Under the pieces are notes generated by a model that was not told the origin of the DNA, searched no databases, and saw nothing but the letters and a program-made list of their open reading frames with translations. The position numbers and the translations under genes were made by a program. A stretch of 12,822 bases of DNA from assembly GCA_046731855.1 (NCBI GenBank), contig JBKPLX010000253.1:1-12822 (forward strand). The letters are read 5' to 3'. Numbering within the stretch: position 1 is the first letter of the stretch; the number at the start of each line of letters is the position of its first letter. The DNA comes from Udaeobacter sp046731855. GTDB taxonomy: Bacteria > Verrucomicrobiota > Verrucomicrobiia > Chthoniobacterales > UBA10450. Below are positions 1 to 7,262 of the stretch, piece after piece.

Positions 1-1
1 C

Positions 2-2893
2 ACCGATATTTATCGCGCGCGACAGCTTGTTACCGAGCGGTTGCAGTCTGCAGTGGAACGTTTGCCGCACGATGTCGCGCCGAAGCTTGCGCCGATCAGC
101 ACCGGGTTGGGCGAAATTTTTTACTACAATGTTTCTTACAAAGGCGGCGCGAAAAAACCCGAGTCGCTTCAGGAGCAGTTGTTCGAACTGAACGAGCTCC
201 ACGAATACACGATCAAACCGTTGCTGCGGACGGTGCCCGGCGTGGCGGAGATTAACGAGAGCGGCGGATACGAACGGCAATTCGTAATTCAACCGCGGCC
301 GGAAGATTTGGCGCGCAGCGGAATGACATTCGCCGAGCTGGCGGACATTATCGCAGCGAACGTCGAGAACGCCGGCGGCGGGATCATCAGCCGCGGCGGC
401 AATCAATTGAGTGTTCGCGCGGTGACGCGAGCGAACAGTCTTGAAGACATCGCCAATCTGCCGGTGAAGTTTGCCGCCGGGGTAAAACCCTTGCTCGTCA
501 AAGATCTCGCTGATGTCGTTTACGGCTCGCGCATCCGCACCGGCGCAGCAACGATCGACGGACAGGAAACCGTCATCGGCGCAGCGATGATGCTCGCTGG
601 CGAAAACAGCCGCGAAGTCGCGGAGCGAGTGAAAGCGCGCCTGCGTGAGATTCAGGAGAAGCTGCCGGACAATGTTCAAGTTCAGCCGCAGTACGATCGC
701 TCGATTTTGATCAACAAAACGATTCAGACGGTCCGGAACAATCTTTTCGAAGGCGCCGTTCTCGTCATCGCCATGCTTTTCGCGCTGCTGGGGAATTGGC
801 GCGCCGCGCTGATCATCACCGCGGCAATTCCGCTTTCGTTTCTTTTTGCCTTGACTGGAATGTGGCGGCTCGGCGTATCGGGCAACCTGATGAGTCTGGG
901 CGCGGTCGATTTCGGACTCATCATCGACGGTGCTGTCGTGATCGTTGAGAACGTGGTGCGCCAGCTTGGCAATCGTCAGCGCGAGCTCGGTCGCGCGCTG
1001 AGCCGTGATGAGCGTCTTCAGGTTGTGCTCGCGGCCAGCAAACAGGTCGCGAACCCGATGTTTTTCGGCGTCGTGATTATCACGATCGTGTACATCCCGA
1101 TCCTCGCCCTCACCGGCATCGAAGGAAAGATGTTTCACCCGATGGCGGTGACTGTGATGCTCGCGCTGACCGGCGCGCTCATTCTCGCACTAACGCTAAT
1201 GCCGGTGCTTTGCTTCTTCTTGCTGCGGGGCCAAAGCGCAAAAGGCGACAATCTACTAATTCGGGCGGCCAAATCGCTTTACGAGCCGGTCTTGCGGGTC
1301 GCGCTCGCCTCGCGCTGGCTCGTTGTGATTGCTGCGATTGCGGTATTCGCTGGCTCCCTCTGGCTGTTCACTTACCTCGGCGCCGAATTTGTGCCGAAGC
1401 TCGACGAAGGATCGATCACGTCGATGCTCTACAAGCCAGTCGAGATGAGTTTGGACGAATCGGTGCGCACCGATCTCGAACTGGAAAAGACGTTGCTTCG
1501 CGAATTCCCGGAAATCACCCGAATCTTCACCCGCATCGGAACGAGCGACATCGCCACTGATCCGATGCCTCCGAATGAATGCGACGTTTACATTTTTTAC
1601 AAGCCGTTCAGGGAATGGCCGAAAACAAACGGCCGGCCGCGCAATAAGGCCGAACTCGTCGAACAGATCGAAGCCGTGGTCAAGAAAGTGAATCCGAATA
1701 ACAAAATTCTTTCCGCGCAGCCAATCGAAGAGCGCTTCAACGAAATGCTCGAAGGCACCAAGGCGGAGCTGTCGGTCAAGATTTTCGGAGACGATTACGA
1801 CGTGCTCGAGAAACTAGCCGATCAGATCAAGGACATTCTGGAAAAGACCCCCGGCGCTGCGGAAGTAGAACGCGAAACCGAGGGACGAAGACCGCAGCTC
1901 TTGATCGAAGCCAAACACAATGAACTGCAACGCTATGATCTGTCCGCCAGCGAAGTGAACAAAGCGATCTCGGCTGCCCTTGCCGGCAAAGTCGTCGGCA
2001 CGGCCATCGATGGCGAAAAGCGTTACGATACCGTCGTCCGGATGCCGGAAGAAATTCGCGCGGACAACGAAAAGATTCGACAGCTACCATTGCGCGTAGG
2101 CGACCACGGACTGATTAAAATGGGGCAAGTTGTCGATCTTAAGACTGTCGAAGTCGTCGAACCGATTTTCCGCGACGAAGGTCATCGCCGCGCCGCTATT
2201 CTGGTCAACTTAAGTACGAGTGACGTGGAAGGATTTGTTCGAAACGCCGAGCAACGAATCAAGCAAGCGGTGAAAATGCCGGAAGGTTACATCGTCGAAT
2301 TCGGCGGCCAATACAAAAATTTGGAGCAGGCGCGGGCGCGTTTGATGGTCGTCGTACCGACGGCGCTGGCGTTAATCTTTGTCCTTATCTTTCTCGCTTT
2401 CGGCAGCATTCGACAGGCGCTTCTCGTCTACACCGGAATCCCGCTCGCTGTGACGGGCGGCGTGCTCTCGCTTTGGTTGCGCGGAATGCAATTCAGCATT
2501 ACCGCCGCGATTGGATTCATCGCGTTAAGTGGTGTTGCCGTGCTCAACGGCCTGGTCATGATCAGCTATTTCAATCAACTTCGCGAAGAGGGCCGGAGCG
2601 TTCGCGAAGCCGTGATGGAAGGCTCACTGACTCGCCTTCGGCCAGTGCTCATGACAGCGCTCGTCGCCAGTTTCGGTTTTGTTCCGATGGCCATCGCCAC
2701 CGGAACCGGAGCCGAAGTGCAACGACCGCTCGCCACCGTTGTCATTGGCGGCATTCTCAGCTCGACGTTTCTGACCTTGATCGTTTTACCCGTTCTCTAT
2801 GCTTGGCTGGAACGCGAAGGAGAAACGGCGGGCCGGCGCGCTGAACCGTCAGAAACGAAGCTCGAGCCCGCGTTCAGGGTGACGTTGAGGTGA
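2..2893 (+). CDS. czcA: CzcA-type heavy-metal RND efflux pump (HME-RND), 5' end cut by window
   Basis: Inner-membrane proton/metal antiporter of a tripartite CzcCBA-like complex that exports divalent cations (Zn/Co/Cd/Ni class) from the periplasm or cytoplasm. The frame is already open at base 2 and gives 963 residues; family members are about 1,040-1,060 long, so roughly the first 80-100 residues (first membrane span and start of the porter domain) lie outside. The visible start, around TDIYRARQLVTERLQ, is typical of the N-terminal porter region. The diagnostic segment GAVDFGLIIDGAVVIVEN (nt 899-952) keeps the D-x5-D-x6-E triad that in Ralstonia CzcA is D402/D408/E415, the proton-relay signature of divalent-metal pumps; Cu/Ag pumps (CusA) differ here. 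Two hydrophobic clusters (about nt 745-1235 and 2340-2810) flank the second porter/docking domain, the usual RND internal duplication. A hydrophilic tail follows the last span. The membrane-fusion and outer-membrane partners are not in the window and probably lie upstream. The exact metal cannot be read from sequence. Confidence 0.95.
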   Translation, partial: TDIYRARQLVTERLQSAVERLPHDVAPKLAPISTGLGEIFYYNVSYKGGAKKPESLQEQLFELNELHEYTIKPLLRTVPGVAEINESGGYERQFVIQPRPEDLARSGMTFAELADIIAANVENAGGGIISRGGNQLSVRAVTRANSLEDIANLPVKFAAGVKPLLVKDLADVVYGSRIRTGAATIDGQETVIGAAMMLAGENSREVAERVKARLREIQEKLPDNVQVQPQYDRSILINKTIQTVRNNLFEGAVLVIAMLFALLGNWRAALIITAAIPLSFLFALTGMWRLGVSGNLMSLGAVDFGLIIDGAVVIVENVVRQLGNRQRELGRALSRDERLQVVLAASKQVANPMFFGVVIITIVYIPILALTGIEGKMFHPMAVTVMLALTGALILALTLMPVLCFFLLRGQSAKGDNLLIRAAKSLYEPVLRVALASRWLVVIAAIAVFAGSLWLFTYLGAEFVPKLDEGSITSMLYKPVEMSLDESVRTDLELEKTLLREFPEITRIFTRIGTSDIATDPMPPNECDVYIFYKPFREWPKTNGRPRNKAELVEQIEAVVKKVNPNNKILSAQPIEERFNEMLEGTKAELSVKIFGDDYDVLEKLADQIKDILEKTPGAAEVERETEGRRPQLLIEAKHNELQRYDLSASEVNKAISAALAGKVVGTAIDGEKRYDTVVRMPEEIRADNEKIRQLPLRVGDHGLIKMGQVVDLKTVEVVEPIFRDEGHRRAAILVNLSTSDVEGFVRNAEQRIKQAVKMPEGYIVEFGGQYKNLEQARARLMVVVPTALALIFVLIFLAFGSIRQALLVYTGIPLAVTGGVLSLWLRGMQFSITAAIGFIALSGVAVLNGLVMISYFNQLREEGRSVREAVMEGSLTRLRPVLMTALVASFGFVPMAIATGTGAEVQRPLATVVIGGILSSTFLTLIVLPVLYAWLEREGETAGRRAEPSETKLEPAFRVTLR

Positions 2894-3380
2894 CTTGAAT
2901 CGCAGCGCCAGGGAACGAACGCGAGTGGGTAATGCTGTCTTAAATCCCTCCAGCCCAATCTCGGCCAATGCGATTTGGTCGTTCGATTGCGGCCCGGTAA
3001 TAATTAAGGGGGTTCTTCCCAAAGCATCCGGTTAAGAGCTCATCCGGCGTTACGGTCGGCGCAACCGCTGAACCGCCGTTCAACATCAACGCCGCGAGCG
3101 CCAGGGCGGCGATCGAGAATCTAAATAGAAGACTTCTCTGTAGCGTAAGCGTAAAACCCAACAGAGCGATATCTCCAGGATTAACGCTTAATTTTTGTGC
3201 GTCGATCAGCAGCAAGATTTCTGAAACGGGCTTTGCTCGAACGCGAGATCAGCAACGACGACGGCGTTACGCAGATTGCGGCGGGAGCAGGTTGATAACG
3301 CTCTTCTCGTTGTTCTCGTCCGCGTGGTCATATTCCGCTTACGTCGCGAGTTCATAAGTGGCTTCTGCGTTTTACCGCAA
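2894..3380. other. Gene-poor intergenic stretch after the efflux pump
   Basis: No convincing gene or terminator is visible. On the minus strand, 3215-2940 is an open frame from a TTG codon (91 residues) with a hydrophobic, signal-like stretch (FSIAALALAALMLNGG), but it has no Shine-Dalgarno sequence and no recognisable family. On the plus strand a 32-residue frame at 3197-3295 (GTG start) ends ALLEREISNDDGVTQIAAGAG and could be the decayed tail of a lost gene or chance. The direct repeat TTTACCG at 3371-3377 and 3383-3389 lies at the edge of the porin promoter region. Confidence 0.4.
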
Positions 3381-3391
3381 ACTTTACCGAA

Positions 3392-3436
3392 TCGTCACGT
3401 TCGCGTCATACGCCTGTAACAATCGGTTTCTAGCCT
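3392..3436 (+). promoter_or_regulatory. Pho-box-like promoter of the porin gene
   Basis: Three heptamers spaced exactly 11 nt apart: TCGTCAC (3392-3398), GCGTCAT (3403-3409) and CTGTAAC (3414-3420). They match the PhoB direct-repeat unit (consensus CTGTCAT or CTGTAAC plus a 4-nt spacer). A fourth, poorer unit (ACTTTAC, 3381-3387) is in register upstream. Ten nt after the last heptamer is TAGCCT (3431-3436), a TAnnnT -10 candidate, where PhoB-activated promoters place it because the box replaces the -35. Transcription would start near 3443, leaving a leader of about 50 nt. No phoB/phoR gene is visible in the window. The spacing and register are seen in the sequence; regulation by a PhoB homologue is inferred. 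Confidence 0.6.
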
Positions 3437-3482
3437 CTCCGCGTTCATTTGAACTGCGTCCCCTCAGACAACCATAACCATC

Positions 3483-3490
3483 AAAGGAGA
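3483..3490 (+). promoter_or_regulatory. Strong ribosome-binding site of the porin gene
   Basis: AAAGGAGA lies 5 nt before the ATG at 3496. It is the best Shine-Dalgarno match in the window and fixes the porin start; most other genes here have weak or no such motif, which suggests high-level expression of the porin. Confidence 0.85.
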
Positions 3491-3495
3491 AACGA

Positions 3496-5121
3496 ATGTT
3501 CAACAAGAAAACCATCTTACGCGCAGCCGGAGCGAGTCTGGCTGCCGTTCTTTCACTGGCGGCACAGCCGCTGAGAGCTCAAGGATCCGATGCCGATCGG
3601 CTGCAAAAGCTCGAACAGGCTGTAAGCCAGCTGCAAAAGCGCAATGCCGAGCTTGAACAGGAGGTTTCGGGATTAAAGAAGCGCACCTCTTGGGAACCTG
3701 TCGTTGCCGGGGAAGGCAAAGGCAAGACGGAGGTGACCAGCGACGGAAAGACATTCGTCGAGAAATTCGTACCCGACTTAAAGGGCGGCGAAAAATGGAA
3801 ATTGTCCCCGTGGCTCACGGAATTGGAGCTCTTTGGCGATCTGCGTTTGCGGTATGAATATCGCGGCGGGAGACTTCCCGACCACTTTCAGTTCGGTCAG
3901 GACAACGCAAATGATTGGCAGGAACGCGAGCGTGAGCGTTATCGGCTTCGCATAGGGCTTCGCGGAACCGTTCTGGATGATTGGTTCTTCGGAGTTCGGT
4001 TAGAGACAAGCGCCAACGCGCGGTCAACGAACGTCACTATTGGCGGCGACACGTCGACCACGTCGCCCGGTGGTGGCGGACCATTTGCAAAGGGCGACGA
4101 TGGCGTCTTTATCGGACAGGCGTACGGTGGTTACAAAGGCTTCCCGGGCTTCACGTTCACCGGCGGCCGAATGCCGAACCCGTTTGTCAATACTCGAATG
4201 GTTTGGGATGACGACATCAACCCGGAAGGTTTGGCGGAACAGTGGAAACATACCTTTACGATCGGCGGCGGAGCAGCCGCTCCGGTCACCTACGACAAGG
4301 ATGGGAAAAATGTAGCGCCGCCGCCTCCAGCGGAACCATTCATGAAAATCGACGTTTTTGCCAACTTCGGTCAGTTTGTTTATGACGACTCTAACCCGTC
4401 AAACCCAATTGGCCCACGTCCCACGACGACGCAACCAATTGGCGGTGAGACTCAAGATGTTCCGCTTGCCAACGCATTCCTGCTCGGCTGGCAGGTTGGA
4501 GCGAAGTTTGATTTCCCAAAGAAGGTTTACTTTCAGTTGGCGCCAACCCTCTACAACTACACCGGCGACGGCAACACGTTTAACATCCACTACTCAGGTG
4601 ACCCCGGTAACTATCCCGGTACCGATACCCCTAGAAATCAAACGGGTATCAACAGTCTTTTGGTGTTCGACATCCCCGCCGAGATCGGCTGGAAAGTTGG
4701 GAAAATTCCCATGCGCGCCTTCGGAGATTTCGCCACGAACTTCGAAGCGGACGATCGTGCAACAGCGGCAGGGCATCCAGGCGGTGGTGGCCAGCGCTAC
4801 GCTTATGAAGCTGGTCTCGGTATTGGTCAGCTAAAGAAGAAACACGATTGGCAGATCGAGGGCTACTGGCAACACCAGGAACAATTCTCGCTAGATCCCA
4901 ACCTGATCGATACAGACTTGTTCAACGCCCAACTCAATCAGCAAGGTGTCGTTGTGACAGCGGGATACATGCTGGCTGATGCAATACTCTTCAACATCAC
5001 CTACTCGTATGCCTGGCGTATCAACGGCTCTTACGGCACCGGAGGAACTCCCGACGCCATAACCATCAATCCGGAAGATCAATATCAAATATTCCAAGCG
5101 AATCTGAACTTTAAATTCTAA
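3496..5121 (+). CDS. Outer-membrane porin with N-terminal coiled coil (Porin_5-like)
   Basis: 541 residues. An N-terminal signal peptide (basic MFNKK, hydrophobic core, likely cleavage near LRAQ-G at about residue 29) is followed by a heptad coiled coil at about residues 33-63 (DADRLQKLEQAVSQLQKRN and on) and then a long beta-rich region of alternating polar/aromatic strands beginning around ELFGDLRLRYEY. The barrel motif GRMPNPFVNTRMVWDDD and the closing strand FQANLNFKF with terminal Phe, the usual BAM-recognised end, support an outer-membrane barrel of the 'putative porin' type (Pfam Porin_5, by recall). A coiled coil before the barrel is common in such porins and may trimerise or contact peptidoglycan. 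The gene has its own promoter, a strong ribosome-binding site and its own terminator, so it is monocistronic. The Pho-box-like promoter suggests use in phosphate or phosphorylated-compound uptake, but substrate cannot be read from the protein. Confidence 0.9.
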   Translation: MFNKKTILRAAGASLAAVLSLAAQPLRAQGSDADRLQKLEQAVSQLQKRNAELEQEVSGLKKRTSWEPVVAGEGKGKTEVTSDGKTFVEKFVPDLKGGEKWKLSPWLTELELFGDLRLRYEYRGGRLPDHFQFGQDNANDWQERERERYRLRIGLRGTVLDDWFFGVRLETSANARSTNVTIGGDTSTTSPGGGGPFAKGDDGVFIGQAYGGYKGFPGFTFTGGRMPNPFVNTRMVWDDDINPEGLAEQWKHTFTIGGGAAAPVTYDKDGKNVAPPPPAEPFMKIDVFANFGQFVYDDSNPSNPIGPRPTTTQPIGGETQDVPLANAFLLGWQVGAKFDFPKKVYFQLAPTLYNYTGDGNTFNIHYSGDPGNYPGTDTPRNQTGINSLLVFDIPAEIGWKVGKIPMRAFGDFATNFEADDRATAAGHPGGGGQRYAYEAGLGIGQLKKKHDWQIEGYWQHQEQFSLDPNLIDTDLFNAQLNQQGVVVTAGYMLADAILFNITYSYAWRINGSYGTGGTPDAITINPEDQYQIFQANLNFKF

Positions 5122-5139
5122 CTTGGTCAGGTTAATCCG

Positions 5140-5173
5140 AGCCCGCCGCGGGAATTTCCCGTGGCGGGCTTTC
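5140..5173 (+). terminator. Rho-independent terminator of the porin gene
   Basis: An inverted repeat starts 19 nt after the porin stop. The left arm is AGCCCGCCGCGGG (5140-5152) and the right arm CCCGTGGCGGGCT (5158-5170), pairing over 13 positions with one G-U wobble around the loop AATTT. It runs into a short T-rich tail (TTTCT, 5169-5173 region). Confidence 0.85.
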
Positions 5174-5200
5174 TCACTACACGCAAAACACGGCTGGCGC

Positions 5201-5548
5201 ATGAAACCAAAGGCGACGAAGCACAAACGAGCTCGTCGCCCAGGATCGCCGGAATCGTCGCCGGTGACGATGCTTGCGTCGGAACTTCGCGCTCTACATC
5301 GCGATTTGCGCACCGTTGCCAACGCATACGTCAACCGCCTCGAAACTGATTTATTCGTGGGCCTCGCCGCGCTTCGCGCCTGTGGACCGATCGAACACAT
5401 ACCTCGGGAAATGATGCACGAGATCCGTGATCTCACGATCATCGTGCGCAATCGCAAATTGAAACCCGAAAAAGGCCGTCGCAAAGACTTGCGCAAAATC
5501 GACTCCCTGATCGGCGACTTGGTTGCCACCATAGGGCAAAAGAATTAA
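5201..5548 (+). CDS. Small basic helical protein of unknown function
   Basis: Not recognised. From ATG 5201 the product is 115 residues: a strongly basic N-terminus (MKPKATKHKRARRPG), then an amphipathic, probably all-helical body (SELRALHRDLRTVANAYVNRLETDL and on) and a Lys/Arg-rich segment (KLKPEKGRRKDLRK) near the end. No cysteine pair, signal peptide or membrane span is seen. The frame stays open upstream to 5123, but that would translate through the porin terminator, so the start after the terminator is preferred. ATG 5270 (MLASELRAL) is a shorter alternative that drops the basic tail; neither has a good Shine-Dalgarno motif. A long minus-strand frame covers the same DNA (5532-4891) but runs into the porin coding sequence and has shadow-like composition. 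The basic ends fit nucleic-acid or polyanion binding, but this is only a guess. Confidence 0.55.
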   Translation: MKPKATKHKRARRPGSPESSPVTMLASELRALHRDLRTVANAYVNRLETDLFVGLAALRACGPIEHIPREMMHEIRDLTIIVRNRKLKPEKGRRKDLRKIDSLIGDLVATIGQKN

Positions 5549-5580
5549 TCACGGCCCTCAGCGGTACCGTAAGCTTCCAT

Positions 5581-5620
5581 CGCGGGATTCTTCGACTCCG
5601 CTGCGCTCCGCTCAGGATAA
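5581..5620. repeat. REP-like intergenic element
   Basis: The sequence contains GGATTCTTCGACTCCG followed by CTGCGCTCCGCTCAGGAT, with the internal pentamer pattern CCGCT-GCGCT-CCGCT (5599-5613 region). From general familiarity, closely similar strings (often on the other strand as a CCTGAGCGGAGCGCAGCGG core) recur in intergenic DNA of many soil bacterial genomes and produce spurious ILSGAQRSRRI peptides in translations. Only one copy is in the window, so its repeat status rests on recall. Confidence 0.6.
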
Positions 5621-5770
5621 CTGCGCTTTTCTTTGTCATTCGGCTTTGGTCATTCCTTCGTCATTCGTCATTCGTCATTCAGGCATTCGTCATTTCCTTT
5701 GCCACACAAACGTAACAGTAATCCGTTTGCCGCGAGGCTCGTTGATTCATACGATTGCCCCTGACCGGGA
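5621..5770. other. Intergenic region upstream of LpxH-like gene
   Basis: Apart from the heptamer array, the stretch from the stop at 5548 to 5770 shows no gene, no convincing promoter and no terminator. Plus-strand frames through it (for example from 5646) translate the heptamers into a low-complexity FVIRHSGIRHF peptide and are not genes. Confidence 0.5.
5635..5697. repeat. Degenerate GTCATTC heptamer array
   Basis: Copies of GTCATTC or one-mismatch variants start at 5635, 5649, 5660, 5667, 5674, about 5683 (GCATTCG) and 5689. Those at 5660, 5667 and 5674 are perfect head-to-tail 7-nt repeats. Length, spacing and irregularity rule out a CRISPR array. It directly follows the REP-like element and ends about 75 nt before the LpxH-like gene, so it may be simple-sequence expansion or part of a larger dispersed repeat. 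Confidence 0.75.
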
Positions 5771-6664
5771 ATGCAGGCTTCCACCTTTCCTCGGAGAGAT
5801 TCAGCGCGAATTTTCGCCGCCCAACAGCGTTTCTCATTTGGGAAATCCTCAGAGCAACTGCCAGTGCCGCGGCGCTATCGCACGGCCTGGATCTCCGACA
5901 CCCATTTGGGAACGCGCGGATGCAATGCCACGGCGTTGCTCGATTTTCTTCGCGAGAACGATTTCGAGACGCTCTACGTCGTGGGTGATCTCATCGATAT
6001 CTGGTCGCTACGCCGCGGAATTTATTGGCCGCAGGAACATAACGACGTCATCCAAAAAATCCTGCGCAAGGCCCGCAAGGGCACGCGTGTCATTTACATT
6101 CCGGGAAATCACGACGAGTTGGTGGCCGGGTTCCTTGGTGCTTATGGGAACATTGATATCAGGGAGAACGCCATTCATGTGACCGCCTGCGGCGAACGCA
6201 TTTTAATCATTCACGGACACGAACTGGATGCCGTGGTGCAAAACGTGAAGTGGCTCGCGTTCGCCGGCGACGTCGGCTATCAATTTTTGCTCTCGCTGAA
6301 TCCTCTCATCAATTTCGTCCGACGCCGGTTCGGTCTCGGGTATTGGTCGCTGAGCGCGTATGCAAAGCGGCGGGTGAAGGATGCTGTCAGCTTTATCGGT
6401 AAATTCGAAGCTGCTGTCGCGCATTATGCGGAACGCTATCACGTGGATGGCGTTCTATGTGGTCACATCCATAGCCCCGCGATTCGCGAGTTTGGCAAAG
6501 TCACATACTACAACTGTGGCGACTGGGTGGAGAGTTGCTCCGCACTTGTTGAGGGCGAGGACGGGATTCTGTCGCTGCTTAACTACGATCCATTCGTGGC
6601 GAGTCGGCCCACGGCAAGCCGAACCATCGATTCGCTTCGACCGCAAGGCATGTCTGTTCGTTGA
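5771..6664 (+). CDS. UDP-2,3-diacylglucosamine diphosphatase-like metallophosphoesterase (LpxH type)
   Basis: 297 residues. A calcineurin-like phosphoesterase with every metal-site motif: SDTHLG (D43, H45), GDLID (D73), GNHDE (N113, H114), HGHE (H148, H150) and GHIH (H232, H234). The flanking text (TAWISDTHLGTRGC, FIGKFE, NCGDWVESCSALVE) matches the bacterial family annotated as UDP-2,3-diacylglucosamine diphosphatase, which cleaves the pyrophosphate of UDP-2,3-diacyl-GlcN to lipid X in lipid A synthesis at the cytoplasmic face of the inner membrane. The mid-region WSLSAYAKRRVKDAVSFI is hydrophobic/basic, consistent with membrane association. The conserved domain starts only at about residue 37, so GTG 5864 (V32) is a plausible later start; no clear Shine-Dalgarno motif supports either. 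No other lipid A gene adjoins it. An alternative is a related phosphoesterase with another nucleotide or phospholipid substrate. Confidence 0.88.
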   Translation: MQASTFPRRDSARIFAAQQRFSFGKSSEQLPVPRRYRTAWISDTHLGTRGCNATALLDFLRENDFETLYVVGDLIDIWSLRRGIYWPQEHNDVIQKILRKARKGTRVIYIPGNHDELVAGFLGAYGNIDIRENAIHVTACGERILIIHGHELDAVVQNVKWLAFAGDVGYQFLLSLNPLINFVRRRFGLGYWSLSAYAKRRVKDAVSFIGKFEAAVAHYAERYHVDGVLCGHIHSPAIREFGKVTYYNCGDWVESCSALVEGEDGILSLLNYDPFVASRPTASRTIDSLRPQGMSVR

Positions 6665-6798
6665 AGTGAATCAAAGGACCGTCAAACCGAGTGGTCGCAG
6701 CTCAGAGCAACCGACACTCCGGGGCGACAAACGTCGGCTTAGATCGTCGTCCACTCAAGCGGTTGCGGAGCGCTCTTTATGCAACACATCGCCTTGCG

Positions 6799-6830
6799 AT
6801 GTCACCGTGTCGTCACTCGCTTTTGACAAT
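6799..6830 (+). promoter_or_regulatory. Weak Pho-box-like promoter before the small membrane protein
   Basis: ATGTCAC (6799-6805) and TCGTCAC (6810-6816) are two near-consensus PhoB heptamers exactly 11 nt apart; the second is identical to the first unit of the porin box. The next unit in register is degenerate (TTTTGAC, 6821-6827). GACAAT (6825-6830) can serve as a -10, 8 nt after the second heptamer. TTGACA (6823-6828) could instead be read as a sigma-70 -35, but no good -10 lies 16-18 nt further on. Two units are weaker evidence than the three in front of the porin. Confidence 0.35.
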
Positions 6831-6921
6831 TCGACGCCGCGCAACACCGATCGAATGTTCAACCATGAACGTGATTACAGTGAGGAGAACAGTTTTCCAC
6901 GGACTGCCCAGAGAAGCATCC

Positions 6922-7134
6922 GTGAAAAGGATAGTGATCAATGGAAGGTTGAAGAAAACCTCGACCAACCGCCGGTCGTTCCGCGAATTAGCCCGCACCT
7001 ATTTTGCGAGGGAACATAGTTTGGAGTTCGCAGCCGAAGCACTGTTTTTTGTGATAATCGTGGCAATCTCAGCCTGGCCAATCCTCGCAGCCGCGGGCGC
7101 ATTGCACGAGTTTTTCCGAGCCGCGCCGAGTTAA
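6922..7134 (+). CDS. Small single-span membrane protein, unknown function
   Basis: Not recognised. From GTG 6922 the product is 70 residues: a very basic N-terminal half (VKRIVINGRLKKTSTNRRSF), then RELARTYFAREHSLEF and one clear membrane span (ALFFVIIVAISAWPILAAAG), ending HEFFRAAPS. By the positive-inside rule the basic part should be cytoplasmic. AGAAG 7 nt upstream supports the GTG start; ATG 6865 in the same frame would give 89 residues but has no Shine-Dalgarno motif. The frame remains open further upstream to 6691, where the peptide looks like noncoding translation. It lies 128 nt before the CYTH gene with a hairpin between, so co-transcription is possible. A Pho-box-like pair is upstream. 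Confidence 0.5.
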   Translation: MKRIVINGRLKKTSTNRRSFRELARTYFAREHSLEFAAEALFFVIIVAISAWPILAAAGALHEFFRAAPS

Positions 7135-7148
7135 TCGTGAGCGTTTGT

Positions 7149-7168
7149 AGCACCGCATCAGCGGTGCT
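7149..7168. repeat. Perfect hairpin between small membrane gene and CYTH gene
   Basis: AGCACCGC-ATCA-GCGGTGCT: an 8-bp perfect stem with a 4-nt loop, 14 nt after the stop at 7134. No T-run follows, so it is not a canonical terminator; it could be an mRNA processing/stability hairpin, a weak attenuator before CYTH-CHAD, or a dispersed REP-type palindrome. Confidence 0.7.
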
Positions 7169-7262
7169 GGCGTGAAGGCGAAGTATGACGCGTTCCACTT
7201 GGATCTTCTCGCCAACGCGAAAATCTCGACAGCTAGCTCATCGCGTTTAGCATGTTGACCTT

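Noticed and set aside
2940..3215. 91-codon minus-strand frame with a hydrophobic signal-like stretch
   Set aside because: TTG start, no Shine-Dalgarno motif, no recognisable family and no promoter; the hydrophobic stretch alone is not enough to call a gene.
4891..5532. 213-codon minus-strand open frame under the porin 3' end and the small gene
   Set aside because: It overlaps the well-supported porin coding end, runs antisense through the terminator, and its Arg/Ser/Ile-rich product is typical of a shadow frame.
5635..5697. CRISPR-like repeat
   Set aside because: Repeat unit is 7 nt with irregular 0-7 nt gaps; there are no spacers and no cas genes.
5646..6182. 178-codon plus-strand frame overlapping the LpxH-like gene
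   Set aside because: It begins in the heptamer array and continues out of frame across the metallophosphoesterase motifs.
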